Below are positions 1-11,683 of a stretch of 64,000 nucleotides of DNA, in pieces. The stretch's first letter is position 1. Every line of letters begins with the position of its first letter. Below the pieces are notes generated by a model. That model ran no database searches, had not been told where the DNA came from, and saw only the letters and a program-made list of their open reading frames with translations. This DNA is from Zanthoxylum bungeanum (lineage: Eukaryota; Streptophyta; Magnoliopsida; Sapindales; Rutaceae). The stretch spans positions 1-64,000 of the forward strand of contig SKCR01037637.1 of NCBI GenBank assembly GCA_019454045.1, in the 5' to 3' direction. Made by a program: the position numbers and the translations under genes.

Positions 1-1226
1 TAAGTCTTCAAGGAAGACATACATGGAAGGAAACATACCAACGTACAAAGCTAGGCTTGTAGCGAAAGGTATCGTTATCAACATTGTGTTGATTACGGTT
101 CAACCTTTTACCTGTTGCCATGGCAAATCCATTTGGATAATGCTGTAGCTGCACGTTTCATTTATGAAATGTGTCAGTTAAAGATTAAAATCGCTTTTCT
201 TAAACGGAAACCTTTTTTGGAGGATGTTTACAACATCCTGACGATTTTGTCGTACTAAAACCAGCAAACAAGGTTTGCAGGTTATTCGATCCATGTTTGG
301 ATTGAAGCAAGCATTAGGTTTTTGGAACTAACGTTTTGATGTAATCATAATGGTGTATGATTTAATTGAAAATGAAAAATGATTCTTGTGTATATAAGGA
401 GGTTAGTGGGAGTGCACTAATAATAAATATCCTAAAATAATGATAATATATGTCATTTCTTGGAAATGAAATTCCCAGAAAACAATCGGCGAAAGCTTGG
501 CTTTCGAGAAAAATTCTCCGAAGAATTCTTGGGAGTAACAACCATTATTCTAGGAATAAAGATTTACCGGGATAGATTAAGTTGTTAAAACTTTGCGAGA
601 ACTCGTACCTTGAAAAATGTACGTGACCTGGTGTCTCATACGCTTTGAGCATATGGATTCACAATCAGGCCAATCCAAGTGATAGTCACTAGATTGATGT
701 TAAGAACATCCGTTAGAATCTTAGAGATCTAAGGATGCTGTCTTAATCTGTGGAGAAGGAGAACTTGAAGTGACTGGGATCACTACTGCAAGTTTCCAAA
801 CCGATAAAATGACTAAAAGTCGCAAACGGTACTATACAGTTTGAATAACGGTACAGTGAGCTGGAAAACATCCAAGCAAGATACTGTTACCTAATAAACA
901 ACAAATGCAGATTATTACTACAGCTGAGGCAGCAATAGAAGCCATTTAGGTCGATAATAAATCTAATTAGATTAGATATAGTTCTGTTAGCAGCTGAGCT
1001 ATGCGTCAGCGCATGCAAAAGAATTAATGGTCTCATCACGATCCAGATACATACTTTCGACGATTCATCTGATTTGTTCGGATCATACATCGTGGCGATG
1101 TGATGATCGTATAAATCGCATCAGACGATAATCATACAAATCCGCTGACGAAAGTATTTCCTCAGTAATTTGAGCCAACCGTACATAGTTCAGGTGTCAA
1201 GCACTCGAGTGACTGGCTATAGGCCA
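1..1226 (+). pseudogene. Z element: decayed copia reverse transcriptase and RNase H
   Basis: This is the 3' end of a Ty1/copia pol region, in pieces. Bases 20-90 read through the RT start with the landmark YKARLVAKG. Bases 255-330 resemble the KVCRL...LKQA stretch of copia RT, with stops. Bases 895-965 resemble the RNase H segment TTAEAAIEAIW. Frameshifts and stops are frequent, and no YVDD motif can be read, so part of RT is missing or badly mutated. The polypurine tract and 3' LTR follow directly. Element A (51166-52560, minus strand) is a sister copy of the same region. No product is expected. Family assignment is firm, exact domain edges are not. Confidence 0.8.
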
Positions 1227-1236
1227 AGTGGGAGAT
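1227..1236 (+). other. Z element polypurine tract
   Basis: The purine run aagtgggagat lies directly against the LTR terminus TGTTGG. This is the plus-strand priming site of a copia element and fixes the left LTR boundary and the + orientation. Confidence 0.85.
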
Positions 1237-3313
1237 TGTTGGACAGTTATGACCCATAGCATCACTATTTTATACAGATCATGGTGTTGTTGTACAAATT
1301 AACTATGTGACAAAGGAGATTGCACTCTTATCATTTGTGATTAGATCACCTAGATGAATAAATGATGAGAGGTCCTTATGATTTGTTCCTTGAATGAGAA
1401 TGATATGAGACAGTATCAATCAATGAAGGATAAATCATTAAATATCCCTAGTCAGAGTATTATCGAGACTGGACTCGATAAATACGTAAAAGACTAGTAT
1501 TGCACTTGTGCGCGTTGTGAGGGCACAACGGCATAGTTCTCATATTTTAAGTATTGGATACTATGCAAGTGCGATAGGAGGTTGTGTTTCACCAATGGTA
1601 CGGGAAACAACTTCGCTCGGGATAGACCCTCTCGGAATCCCATTGGTAGTATGACTGTGTGTCTATGGGAGTCTGACATCAGGGTAGGTGTATTTGGTCT
1701 TAACCTGAGACTTGCACCGCTAATACTTACGACAATCAATATACTTTGGTTGAGGTCATCCTGGGCTTTAACCGGTTCTGAGTACGCCAATACTGGGTAT
1801 ATTGAGAATCGTAGAGTATTGGGTGTGATGTCAGACGGAAGTATCACTCCAGTCATAGTGGAGATGATGTCATACTGGATACGGTATTAGTGCTCTTAAG
1901 TGCTGCGCGGCCATCGGGATATTATGACTAGGTCATGTGTATCCGATTATAGAGACTAGTTTCCAGACATCCGACAAGTGCTTCGTACGAGGCAGACACT
2001 ATTCCAGCCCCAGGCCTAGCACGTGATCATCCGATACTGGACAGAAATACGCAATACTACGGTATACTACGCTTGATACAGATCCTTTATTCCTGTAAGG
2101 ATATTTCCGGAGAATTGGGTAGGCATGGCTTTGCTAGAGGCCAACCTGTCTTGTAAATCGGTATAAAACATAGTACGAGTTCATTCCGGTACTTACGTGT
2201 TCGGATAGTACCGACGGCGATTTACTGCCAACATATCCGGGGATCTTATGGTCGTCGCTTCCCAATGATTCACCGATGACGTATGACTCACACTTTAATT
2301 AATCTGGGATTAATTCGATGAGAGAGAAAATTAATCTGGGATTAATTACGAAGATATTTTATCTTGGATAAAATATCATCTAAAGAGAGAAAATGATTAA
2401 TTTGAATTAATCGGGTAAATTAATATATTCGACATATTAAACGAAATTGGATTTCGACGCGGAATTGAAATTGGATTTTAATTCGGGCGAACGAATTAAT
2501 TTAGAATTAATTCGTTAGCGACGTGAATAGTGAATTCACTAGGCGTAATCATTTAATTACGACACGACGGAAAATTCGCTAATTAGGAATTAGCGAACCC
2601 GAGCCCAAGAGTGATTGTGAGTGCATTCGCATTTCGAATTTAAATGCGGCACGCAAATCACATCAAGCGACAAATCATTAGTCGCATCAAGAGTCAAATC
2701 ACTTGTCACTTTGAGTGATGTGACTTGACAACATGTCACTTTAAAAGTTGATATGACTTGATGGATAATGATGTTGGAGTGTGGAACACTCAAAGTGATT
2801 AAAGTTATTTTATTTGACTTTTTGAAAGTTAAAATAAATGGTAAATCATTTATTTATTTTGGAAAAATATATAAAGGATATTGGATATCATTTTACCAAT
2901 TAACAAACACATCTCTCCTTCATCATTTTCTCTCCATTCATGCCCAAATAGGGCTGTGAAACAGTCACTATTTCAGCTCACTTTGCCGAGCAAGGGAAGT
3001 AATTTTTGAGGGTTTTGTGGCAAAATCCAAGTGCTAGCACATTACCGAGAGTTATACGAAGGTGTTAGGGAAACCCACCCACGATCCGGGAATCGTTTGA
3101 CGAAGATTCAAAGCTCAAATTCATGGAACAAAACTGAAAATACAAGGCAGTGGACTGCTGCAGTTTGGCGCCCATTGGAGGTGGAAATTTCATTTTTGTT
3201 CTTCATCAAATCGTCTCAACCGATCGATGTGAGTATTCCGCTATCTCCTTTGATGTATTCACACATTATTTTCATGCTTGTTATGATCTTGGGACCTCAT
3301 TAAGAAACCAACA
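1237..3313 (+). repeat. Z element 3' LTR (about 2.08 kb)
   Basis: The LTR runs from TGTTGGACAG to ...ACCAACA, with TG...CA ends. It follows the polypurine tract and has the same sequence plan as the LTRs at 49154-51155, 56943-58010 and 58011-60089. A TATA-like tatataaag occurs near 2867-2876. Before it lies a cluster of short repeats of a tcaagtgacaa-like motif (about 2640-2770), and before that the hairpin run listed separately. The ORFs inside are chance ORFs. Directly after the LTR comes sequence matching the leader of elements D and C, so Z appears inserted in D. The expected TSD is aggaa (3314-3318); its partner lies outside the window. Confidence 0.88.
2297..2597 (+). other. Serial hairpin array inside the Z LTR
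   Basis: About ten short inverted repeats follow one another, mostly with 2-3 nt loops. Stem pairs: 2297-2304/2308-2315 (loop tgg), 2329-2336/2340-2347 (tgg), 2353-2363/2367-2377 (11 bp, ttg), 2395-2402/2405-2412 (tg), 2442-2447/2451-2456 (tgg), 2462-2471/2475-2484 (tgg, one mismatch), 2490-2501/2505-2516 (12 bp, tag), a 12-nt perfect palindrome at 2529-2540, 2544-2549/2556-2561, and 2575-2584/2588-2597 (10 bp, agg). The stems differ from one another. The same series is in the LTRs of A and B. The role is unknown. Confidence 0.85.
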
Positions 3314-3905
3314 AGGAATCATTTGAAAATTATTCACTTAAACTTGCTAAAATCCTCAATAATAATTTGAGTCTAAATTTGCCTCCCATTGTAAAGTATA
3401 GACCCAAATGGCTTAAACTGTATTGGCAGGACTAGACTTTACCATACTGACCAATACCAATTTGTCCCTAAATCGTACTATTGTCAATGGTTTGACTTTT
3501 TTGAGTCATAAGACGCAGCAACCCTTAGGCGTGATCTTATTACTTATTGGCAAAGATTGGGTGTCCACAAAGACTAGCATAAGCTATGGCATGTTTGATT
3601 GCCCAACCCAAAGATCAAGGAATTGTGATTTATATCATAAATTGGTTGGGAACCTACCTAATTATCGTATTTTATAACGACCGGCCCTAGTCGGAGTTAT
3701 GAAATGATGATAATGGAATCATTGCCTACAAGAAATCCATCATATTGGGGTTGATGCGATTTGCTTAAAATTTTAAAAAAACAATTGAGTGTGAGCAACT
3801 TCATAATATTAAAAGCCCATGTTTTATGAAATATTAATGAAAACATATTCCTAATTTTTACATTCTCTCTTAACAGGTGGGTTAAAATATTTCACAAACA
3901 TTCAA
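3314..3905 (+). other. D element untranslated leader (3' portion)
   Basis: Non-coding sequence matching the C leader (reverse complement of 45183-45775) along its length, including the ccggccctagtcgg stretch near 3680. The last 30 bases before the gag ATG hold a pyrimidine tract ending in cttaacag/gtggg (3868-3882), which looks like a splice acceptor and is kept in C. The leader is cut on the left exactly where the Z LTR ends. Confidence 0.8.
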
Positions 3906-4950
3906 ATGGCAAACAGAGTATCACTTCATTCCATCCTTGATGAGCATAAGCTCAAAGGGGACAACTACAATGACTGGTTAGAAAAACCTTAAAATTATCT
4001 TACGGTAAGAAAATATTTTCTATGTTCTTGAAAGACCATTCCCCCCTGAACCCGCAGAAGATGCTGACCAAAATACATTTGATGCTTGGAAGAAACACAT
4101 CGATGATGATGAGCAAGCAGTTTGCATAATGCTTGGCTCTATGTCGGACGAACTTCAGAAAGCTTACGAAGATATAGATGCTCAAACCATCATCTTTCAC
4201 TTGAATGAGTTGTATGCAACTTCCGTTCATACCGTGAGATTCCAAGTGTCATGTGTCTTATTCCAAACAAGGTATAAGGAAGGATCTGTTAGTAGACATG
4301 TGTTTAAGATGATTGGCCACATTGAAAAATTGGCCAACCTCGGGTTCATCTTGGATCATGATCTAATTCTTCAGTCCTTACCAAAAGACTTCTCTAACTT
4401 TATTATGTAGTTTCATCTGTCTAATAAAGAAGCTACTTTAGCAGAATTGCACAATCTGATAAAGCAAGCAGAGAAGGACTTGAAACCGGAGCTTAAAACC
4501 TCCGTCATGCTTACGGGGTACAGACCTGAAGCCACGAGGCCCAAAGAAAAATAAGCGCGAGGCCAAAGCTCCATATCACCTAAAGCCCAATGGTTAGGTG
4601 GAGAAGAAAAAGGGAAAGGGGAAATGTTTCTTTTGTGGAAAGAAGGGTGGTCAACTCTGCAATCAGTTGTTAGAATCAATAGGTCTTCAAATCGTTCATT
4701 TGAAAAAATTGAAACCCTTCTTATTAAAGCCAAGAAAGCTAAGGAAGCCCAAGAGGCCAAGAAGCCCAATGCTTCAGGTATGTTGTATATAATTGAACTA
4801 TAGTCTCAAAACTCTGAACCTTATACTTGGGTGCTTGACACCGGTTGTGAGACTCACTTGTGTAACAATGTGCAGGGCTTAGGAAACAGTAAGTGACTTC
4901 GTCAGGGGGAGGTTGACTTACGTATGAGTAATTGAGAAAAACTGGCTGCA
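3906..4950 (+). pseudogene. D element gag and protease (broken)
   Basis: The start is the ATG at 3906, opening with MANRVSLHSILDEHKL, the same position and context as the Gag start in C. A copia Gag (UBN2-type) core follows, most readable at 4129-4410 (LGSMSDELQKAYED ... LILQSLPKDFSNFIM), interrupted by frameshifts near 3980 and stops at 4408 and later. A zinc knuckle begins at about 4620 (KCFFCGKK), but its second half is replaced by unrelated sequence. The aspartic protease motif WVLDTGCETHLCN is at about 4828-4866, with the catalytic DTG intact. Gag would form the virus-like particle. Here it is decayed. Confidence 0.85.
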
Positions 4951-6051
4951 TTGTGCATGGGGACTTATTCACTAGTTTTGCCAAATGGTTTAGTTTTAGA
5001 CTTAGAAGATTGTGTTTATGTACATTCTCTAGTAAAGAACATCATTTCAATTTCTTCTTTATTTAATAAAGGCTTTTCATATCTAATAAGTTATAATGAA
5101 TGTTCTATCTATTTCAATGAAATAAATTATAGAGATGGTATTTTGAATAATGGTATCTATGTCTTACAAACTAACAAAGAATGTTCAACCTCTAATATAT
5201 ACAACGTTAACTCGAATAATCTCAATGAATCACTTCTATGGCACAATCGCTTAGGTCATATCAATGAAACAAGATTAACTAAGCTATATAAGGATGAGTA
5301 TTTCAGACCCTTCAAATATGAACCTTATGGAACTTGTGAGTCTTGTTTACTTGGTAAAATGACCAAATTACCCTTCAAAGTTAAAAGACAGCGTGCAGTA
5401 GAGACATTAGAACTCATACACTCTGATGTATGCGGACTAATGTCAGGAATCGCTAGAGGTGGATTCTTTTACTTCATTACCTTTATCGATGATCACTCGC
5501 GATATGGGTATGCGTACCTTATGCGGTACAAATCTGAAGCCTTTGAGAAATTCAAAGACTTCAAAGTGGAAAACCAGCTTAATAAAAGTATTAAGTCACT
5601 AAGGTCTGACCGAGGTGGTGAATACTTAAGCGACGAATTTCAAGATTATTTGAGAGAAAATGGCATTGTTTCCTAGTTGACTCATCTGGGAACTCCACAG
5701 CATAATGAGGTCTCCGAAAGGAGAAATCGAACATTATTAGATATGGTCCGATCAATGATGCCAGGCACGGGTCTATCTCTTTCATTTTGGTGTCTTGCTT
5801 TAGAAACTGCAATACTACTATTAAACCAAGTTCCTTCCAAGACTGTTAATCAAACACCATATGAGTTATGGTCTGGGAAACATCATAGTCTTAGTTATCT
5901 AAGAGTTTGGGTATGTGACGCATATGTTAAGCTCCCACAAACTAACAAATTGGATGATAGGGCAGTTAAATGTAAGTTTGTAGGATATGCCTTGAACTCA
6001 AGAGCATACGTGTTCTACGTCCCAAATGAAGAAAGAACATTTGTATCATGA
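4951..6051 (+). pseudogene. D element integrase with one premature stop
   Basis: A GAG-pre-integrase region and integrase read in a single frame with one internal TAG at 5674-5676. The zinc-binding H2C2 domain is visible (WHNRLGH near 5239, CESC near 5332). The catalytic core has LIHSDVCG (about 5415), RSDRGGEY (about 5605) and the glutamate in VSERRNRTLLDM (about 5713). The C-terminal part includes KCKFVGYALNSRAYVFYVP and ends at TGA 6049-6051, where the family normally continues into the RT linker. The same TGA is present in C. The enzyme would insert cDNA into chromosomes. The stop and the surrounding decay make it inactive. Confidence 0.9.
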
Positions 6052-6312
6052 AATGCTAAATTTCTAGAGAATGAATTCCTTCTCAACAAAAATAATGGGA
6101 GTAGACTGAACCTCGATGAGGTACGAGAAGAACAAACTAACATAGAACTAAGCCCTAGTCCCCTAAAAAAACGCAGTGACGGAACAACCACAAGGTTGTG
6201 AACTTAGAAGGTCCGGTAGGGAAAGATATGAGCCTAAAAGATATGGTTTCCATATTGATGAGGAATATGATTAGATTATTGATAATGACGATCCCACCAG
6301 TTATGACGAAGC
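6052..6312 (+). pseudogene. D element integrase-RT linker
   Basis: After the TGA the frame continues with NAKFLENEFLLNKN and, after small indels, RYEPKRYGFHIDEEYD and IDNDDPTSYDEA, matching C at about 43920-43655. It stops where E is inserted and resumes at 33757. Confidence 0.82.
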
Positions 6313-6317
6313 AAAGC
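6313..6317. repeat. Left TSD of element E (aaagc)
   Basis: Five bases next to TGTAAGGG of the E LTR. The right partner at 33752-33756 is aatgc. Element C shows the uninterrupted target as gaagcaatgc, so the left copy has one t-to-a change. This confirms that E transposed into D. Confidence 0.85.
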
Positions 6318-8664
6318 TGTAAGGGTTTTAAGGCGGAACTCCGGTAATGCAGCGGAATAGTGGAAAATCAAAAATTTTCCGATTTCAAAAAACTTTTCCT
6401 CAGATAAATGAAATAAACTTATTTTTTTTATTATCCAATTATCAAATTATGAAATATTACACAACAAATCATATTTTTATGTAATTACCGAATTACCCCT
6501 AAATATTACATTTTGTTCATTTTAATCCGAAATTATTCGAAACGATTTTAGATGATTCTAAATCAATTCTAAGATGATTTTAACATGTCATTCACATCAA
6601 AAATCAAATTGCTACATGAACCCCAAATTTTACCCAAATTGTCGTGATCCCTCATTTATAAAAATTGTATATTTGTTCTTTCAATGTTCAAAACACATCA
6701 AGATGACATCCAATCAACATAAGATTTTATATATATCATATTCACATCCAAATAGACAACATAAATGAAAATCCCCAAATTTGGAAGTGGTCTTAAACCA
6801 TAATTTTTCAATTTCATCAAATGGATAAATTAGATCAAATTGGTTAAATCCATTACTTTAATCTATTCAATACTTCACCAAAAAAGCCTCACTACTTTGA
6901 AATAACTCTAGAACAATTCTAGGTCATCAAGAAATGGCTTACTAACTCTAAAATGGCAACTTTGATTTTCAAAGAATCAAAAGTAAGCTTTAAAACAAGT
7001 TTAAGCTCACTTACATGCATCAATCTTTCATCAAAGTTCACAAACAAATAAACACACATAATAAGGAAAGGGAGAACATCCAAGCAACACAAAATGATGC
7101 CAAGCATGCTAGAAACAATTTCCGTGTTGAAGACTTAAAGAAAATACTTACAAAAACCAAGTTTTTCCAAGACTTTTCCTTTGAACTTCAAGCTTTTTCT
7201 CTCAACTTCCTTTTGTTTATTTTAGTGTATTATGAACTTCTAAAACTCTAAAATGAAACAAAACAACTTATACCCTTCACAATAGGCCTTGGCCGAATTT
7301 GGCATAAGAAAAAAATTTCTAGATATTATTTTTGTTAAACCATTTAATGAAACGTTTAAAGTCAACAAAGGAATCTTAAGGTCAACTCACATTTATCATA
7401 ACTTTAGGATATTTGTAGCTTTAATTAATTTAATCATTTAATAATTAAATAATAAAATAATTATTTAAATAAAAATATATATAAATATATGTATTAGATT
7501 TACATTAAATATCAAATACATATATATTTATGATATAAGTCAAATTTCTCAATTTGACATTTAATTAATATGTATTTGAAAAAATCTATCATTAAATGCA
7601 AATATACAAAATTAAGAAATGACTATCGGGTCCCTACACATTTATTTTTGGTTTAACCTTTAAATGATTTATAAATAATCAATATTATTTATAAATATTT
7701 CCTTAGTGCTCTACGAGTATTTCATTAGTGAGACTCTAGATTCAGACATATCCGTTATAAAATCCAATTTCGTGTTCATAATTTAGCCACCAGTAAATTA
7801 CAATGATCACTGATATACTCGCTGAATCATACAGGTCGAGGTCATGGCATATGTATAATTCCTTTGTCACAGGTATCCGAATATATTTCAGAGATATAGA
7901 TATGAACATCAAATCTTTATGGGGATTATCCCGTCGACGTCTCTATTAGCAATCTCAAAAGGAACATTTAGAACTGACTTCTAAATTGTACCACGAGCCC
8001 ATGGTTTTTTATCTGATTATTAATCATATGGACTACCTATGCTCTGATACACAGAACTGACGGATCCTATCTCAATACTCACAGGACACCCTGAGGATCT
8101 ATCCACACCCAACGAACAGACGGAGGTCTGATCTAAATAGACTGTGACGTGACTGCCATCTAAGTGTGGAAGATGTCTCATGCGCCTACAGTGGTATCTC
8201 AAGTCTAAGAATCACAAGTGCTACTCAACCCGATAAAATTCTTATTGACGTTGTGTACCATCCATTAAGAATCTTCGATGAGTCGTTCAGAGTTTATCCG
8301 CTATAAACACCTACACGTCTATACTAGTATCCAAGACTTATGGTTCATTGAGAAACCATTTGAATCATATATTCCAGTATACGACATGTATCGGTCTCAA
8401 CGGGTTTACTTTACTGACCAAGTAGTGTAAACCTTGACCAGGAACTGTCTGAGAATGACAACGTCATGATATGACTCAATGTCAGTTGCGACGCTTTTGC
8501 AACAGCATCATGACTAGTCATTCTAAGGTCATTACATCTTTACCATATTAAAAGATACATTATATTATAGAAACTGCATATATTATTTATAATAATAACG
8601 TTTTACAATAGTATTCATAAAGAAATACAACCGGGAATTGGCGCTCTGAGTACCAACCCCAATA
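6318..8664 (-). repeat. E element 3' LTR (2347 bp)
   Basis: In sense it starts TATTGGGGTTGG and ends ...CCTTACA. It pairs with 31392-33751. It is AT-rich, with a run near 7430-7620 of tatata and aattaa sequence. Compared with the 5' copy it lacks about 39 bp near 7335, next to gttaaaccattt. The ORFs inside (for example 7015-7251 and 8020-8202) are not conserved coding sequence. Confidence 0.9.
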
Positions 8665-8677
8665 AAAACTCCCACTT
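8665..8677 (-). other. E element polypurine tract
   Basis: Reads aagtgggagttttt in sense, directly upstream of the 3' LTR. It fixes the minus orientation and the LTR edge at 8664. Confidence 0.8.
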
Positions 8678-9681
8678 GCTCTAATGCTAATAACGATTGT
8701 ATCTAATACCCATCGACTCCACGTGTTTATCAAACAACTTCGGAGGTATGACCTTCATCAATGGGTCTGCTACATTATCTTCACTCAGTACCTTGCACAT
8801 GACAATATCCCCTCGCGACACAATCTCTCGAATGATGTGGCACTTGCGTTCCACATTCTTCGAATTTTGATGCGCCCTTGGTTCCTTTACTTGCGCAATG
8901 CCTCCAGTATTATCATAGTATAACAGAATTACATTCTCGATACTTGGGACAACTCCTAATTCTGTGATAAAGTCCTTTATCCACACAGCCTCCTTTGCAG
9001 CTTCAGAAGCTGCAATGTATTCTGCCTCAGTGGTGGAATCTGCTATTGATCCCTGTTGGTAACTCTTCCAACAAAATGCATCTCCATTAAGGTCAAATAT
9101 GAATTTAGATGTAGACTTTCTATCATCGGGATCCGATTAGAAATCGAAATCCGTATACCCGTTAACTTGCAGTTCGTTTCCTCCATAAATTATTAACTTA
9201 TCCTTTATACCTTTAAGATACTTTAGGATATGTTTAATGGTCATCCAATGGTCATTACCTGGATTGGACTGATATAGACTAGTTACGCTAACAGCGAAAC
9301 TAATATGAGGCCTTGTACATAACGTGGCATACATTATGCTACCCAAACATGAAGCATAAGATTGGTTAGACATTCTAACCTTCACATCTTCTGTTTATGG
9401 ACTCATCTTCTTTGAAAGATGAATCTCATGTCTGAACGGTATGTTTGCTGTCTTACAGTTACCAAAATTATAATTTTTTTAAGATCTTATCTACGTACAT
9501 TGATTGGGATAACCCAATCAGCCTTCTTTGTCTATCTCTATAGAGTTTTATCCCTAAAACACAAGAAGCTTATCCCAGGTCCTTCATGGAGAAATTCTTA
9601 CATAGGTATGCTTTGACGCTTTGTAACATACGTAAATCATTCCTAATGATTAGGATGTCATCAACATATAGGACTAAAAAT
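8678..9681 (-). pseudogene. E element distal reverse transcriptase and RNase H
   Basis: In sense this begins with VFLVLYVDDILIIR at 9681-9640, so the RT catalytic YVDD is intact and lies right beside the F insertion point. It continues through the connection region (SQSMYVDKILKK, about 9500), then SCLGSIMYATLCTRPHISFAVS (9350-9285), and RNase H with WIKDFITELGVVPSIENVILLYYDN (8983-8910) and EDNVADPLMK (about 8785). At least three frame breaks separate these pieces. It is the continuation of 27710-28257. Inactive. Confidence 0.85.
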
Positions 9682-9686
9682 ACGAC
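9682..9686. repeat. Left TSD of element F (acgac)
   Basis: Identical to 27705-27709 on the far side of F. The E pol frame joins correctly when F and one copy are removed (SGSMVV / FLVLYVDD). Confidence 0.92.
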
Positions 9687-11433
9687 TGTGGTGACACAGG
9701 AGACTGGGCGACGCATGCTGTTCCGGGCTCACGGCCCGGTTGGGAGTACGGAGTAGCCACGGGGGACTAAACCGGAGAATGATGGAGTCGCCACCCGGTG
9801 TGAACCGGGAAAATGAGATTTAAGGCCGCACTCACCCCCCGTAAGGGAAGACCTCAAACCGTTGGGTTCGGAATGGTCTATTACTTATGTCACTTGTAAT
9901 GAAAGGATTTGTGTAATATTTTAATCAAGCCTAAGTAACACTTATTTTCAAGAATATCATACTTCTAAATTCACATGCGCAAAAAGATAAAACTTACACC
10001 TAGATTTGTATATATCCTACTTCTAAGTTTACATACTCGAAAGTAAGTCAAAGTAACGGAAAATATACAACTTCATAGGCATATTGTATTCATGAAAATG
10101 CAAGCACGTCATAATCACATAAACACACATAAAAGGGAATCAAATAATGATGAGCATGTAATTTCATAAATATTTCATACACACGGAAGCATAAACAAAT
10201 AACCATTACATATTCATGCATAATAAAAGGAGTCAACTAAGTCCATATGTAACACATTCATATAACCTATGTCTCAATTTTACATACAACCTATTTGCAT
10301 ATAATCTAGTTCAAGTTTGCATGCATCTCGGTAGATTAAAGTAATGACAGATATATAATTTCACAAACGCATTATTGATGGACATGAGAGCGCAAACAAG
10401 CACTAATTGCATAAGCGTACATATTAAAGGGAGGAGATTAAGTGCATAATGTAAAAAATGACAATTAAAGAGACAATCATACGTGAAGTAAACGTGCCAT
10501 GATGCGATTTGAAAGATAAAAAATAGAGATGAAAGAAAAGAGATGCGACATATGCCCATATCTATATAGGACCGTAAGTGTTCGATTGAACGTTTCTCAC
10601 ATTCATTATAATACACTTTGTCTGGCGCGACGAAGTATCGTGGCAAAGGATTTTAACCCCTCGAAACGGATGACCTTTCATCCGACTTACTACGCCCATG
10701 CGCAATACAATATGATGCATGATCATGCGAAAAGATGGCATACAAAGAAAAGAAGCAAATAACTGAATACAAGGCTCGGCGAAGCATCATGGTAAAGGAT
10801 TTTAACCTCTTCAATTAGAGGACCTTTCATCGCACTTACTAAGCCAATGCGTAATTAACACAATGCATACATATGAAACAAAAGTGAATACAAAGATATC
10901 CGGCGCGGTGAAGCATCATGGTAAAGGATTTTAACCTCTTCAATTAGAGGACCTTTCATCGCACTTACTAAGCCCATGCGCTTATCTTAAGGCATATATA
11001 TGAAATAAAAGTAAATACAAAGATATCAGATTTCGTATACCCGATTGAACATGTCTCACATCCAATCGAATATACATCGTCCGGCGCGGCGAAGCATCGT
11101 GGTAAAGGATTTTTAACCATTTCAATTAAAGGACCATTCATCGCACTTACTAAGCCCATGCGCTCGATCATATCATTACACGAACAAATAATATGCGGAA
11201 ATTAAATAACGAATAATAAACACATCAAAACAACATAAAACAAAATATGCGCCGTTTGCTCAAGTGGTACGTGGAGTTGTATCCCGAGTGTAGATCATAC
11301 TACCGTCCATTCGGAATCGGCTATGAAATTACGTGCGGGTTTCCATCCTATATACCACAAGAGGCGACACATTTTTCATTTTAATCAAGAGCCACAACAC
11401 ATATCATATTCATAATACATGCATATTAATCAA
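9687..11433 (-). repeat. F element 3'-most LTR, truncated
   Basis: Begins in + coordinates with tgtggtgacacagg and follows the other two F LTRs to catgcatatt (about 11427). It then jumps to the internal sequence cccactttgatggg. About half of the LTR (the U3 side in sense), with its TGTAGGC end, has been deleted. The segment near 9722 carries a ccgggc/gcccgg hairpin also present in the other LTRs. Confidence 0.87.
10622..11163 (-). repeat. Subrepeats inside the first F LTR (4 copies)
   Basis: Four imperfect copies of an ~80-bp core running from ggcgcggcgaagcatcgtgg to cttactaagcccatgcg, at about 10622, 10770, 10901 and 11091, separated by variable AT-rich spacers. LTR2 and LTR3 have five copies each. 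Confidence 0.82.
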
Positions 11434-11683
11434 GTCCCACTTTGATGGGACTTGTGCAGTGTGTGACAGTGACAATCCTATCAAAGTCCATGCAATGTAT
11501 TTTTACTGACCTGGCTCGCCAGCTGCCACTTGGTTTGCTCGTTGTGTTGAGTTGATTTTGTTGTGAGGTGGTCCATTCTCAAACCAAGTTGAAGAGAGGT
11601 GGTCCATTCTCAGACTGTTTCGATGAGAGGTGATCCATTCTCGAATCATTATTGTGGTGTGGTCCATTCCTGAACCGTGCTCC
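11434..11683 (-). other. F internal copy 1: 3' UTR end next to the LTR
   Basis: Begins with the polypurine-tract region (11436-11452 in + coordinates). It then contains degenerate 35-40 bp repeats around ggtggtccattctc (11565-11670), which grade into the 48-bp array. Non-coding. Confidence 0.7.

Larger units (their letters stand above)
3314..6317 (+). mobile_element. D element, left part (Ty1/copia, family shared with C)
   Basis: This is the leader-gag-protease-integrase half of a copia retrotransposon. Its other half (RT, RNase H, 3' LTR) resumes at 33752. The two halves join in sense at the SYDEA / MHDIDSVKW region, the same order seen unbroken in element C (43797-43640, minus strand). The intervening 27.4 kb is element E. 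The 5' LTR of D is not in the window; it should lie to the left, beyond Z. Confidence 0.92.

Noticed and set aside
1582..1890. Repeated ORF pair in Z-family LTRs (also 50457-50744 and 58295-58627)
   Set aside because: The similar peptide is explained by LTR homology. The frame breaks at different places, and it lies in the U3 part of the LTR.
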